5,733 nt of DNA from Oligoflexales bacterium (GTDB taxonomy: Bacteria > Bdellovibrionota > Oligoflexia > Oligoflexales > Oligoflexaceae), in contig JADFZC010000183.1 of assembly GCA_015232735.1 (NCBI GenBank), positions 1 to 5,733 on the forward strand, in the 5' to 3' direction. A program made the position numbers and the translations under genes. How positions within the stretch are numbered: the first letter of the stretch is position 1; each line of letters opens with the position of its first letter. This document shows, in pieces, positions 5,702-5,733 of this stretch. Under the pieces are notes generated by a model, which worked only from the letters and a program-made list of their open reading frames with translations, did not search any database and was not told where the DNA came from.

Positions 5702-5733
5702 CTCAGCGTTACTCGTCGTCGGAAAATCCTCAT
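5681..5733. repeat. Possible dispersed repeat at the 3' end of nth (cut by window)
   Basis: The end of nth and the bases after it read agcctgttgaaaaagcc followed by gttactcgtcgtcgg and aaaatcctcat. From memory, CTGTTGAAAAA-type boundaries and similar GTCGTCGGAAAATCCTCA strings recur between genes in deltaproteobacterial genomes. I cannot confirm this here because only one copy is in the window and the element runs off the edge. If it is real, the repeat supplies the final codons and the stop of nth. Confidence 0.3.

Overview
The window looks like chromosomal DNA from a Gram-negative (diderm) bacterium. Two genes encode predicted lipoproteins, a third encodes a secreted beta-rich protein, and the DNA is moderately AT-rich. 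An 8Fe-8S ferredoxin of the Allochromatium/YfhL type and the general style of the genes suggest an anaerobic deltaproteobacterium (Desulfobacterota, perhaps Desulfobacterales). That lineage is an inference and no marker here proves it.

Layout. (1) Bases 1-419 (+) hold the C-terminal end of a UvrA excinuclease ATPase, cut by the window edge. (2) Bases 613-1251 (+) encode an exported protein of unknown function with a clear signal peptide. (3) A bidirectional intrinsic terminator at about 1253-1298 separates it from a convergent small ferredoxin gene (1324-1512, -). (4) A stretch of about 450 bases without a convincing gene (1513-1958) carries a near-consensus sigma-70 promoter and a run of hairpins. 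It leads into (5) an exported agmatine/peptidyl-arginine deiminase-family protein (1959-3299, +). (6) That gene converges on, and overlaps by 7 bases, a second lipoprotein gene (3293-4738, -). This one combines an arginase/UPF0489-like metal-binding domain, an EF-hand-like region, a Pro/Thr/Ala linker and a small four-cysteine tail. (7) A divergent intergenic region with mirrored TTGACA boxes leads to (8) endonuclease III, nth (5003-5701, +), whose last codons run into what may be a dispersed repeat at the window edge.

How the genes relate. UvrA and Nth are ordinary DNA-repair proteins (nucleotide and base excision repair) and are not in one operon here. The most interesting part is the convergent pair at 1959-4738. 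Both products are predicted to be outside the cytoplasm. One belongs to a guanidino-modifying family with all catalytic residues in place, and the other carries arginase-fold-like metal motifs. A shared role in arginine/guanidino chemistry on the cell surface is a hypothesis, not something the sequence proves. No CRISPR array, rRNA, tRNA, transposase or phage gene was seen.
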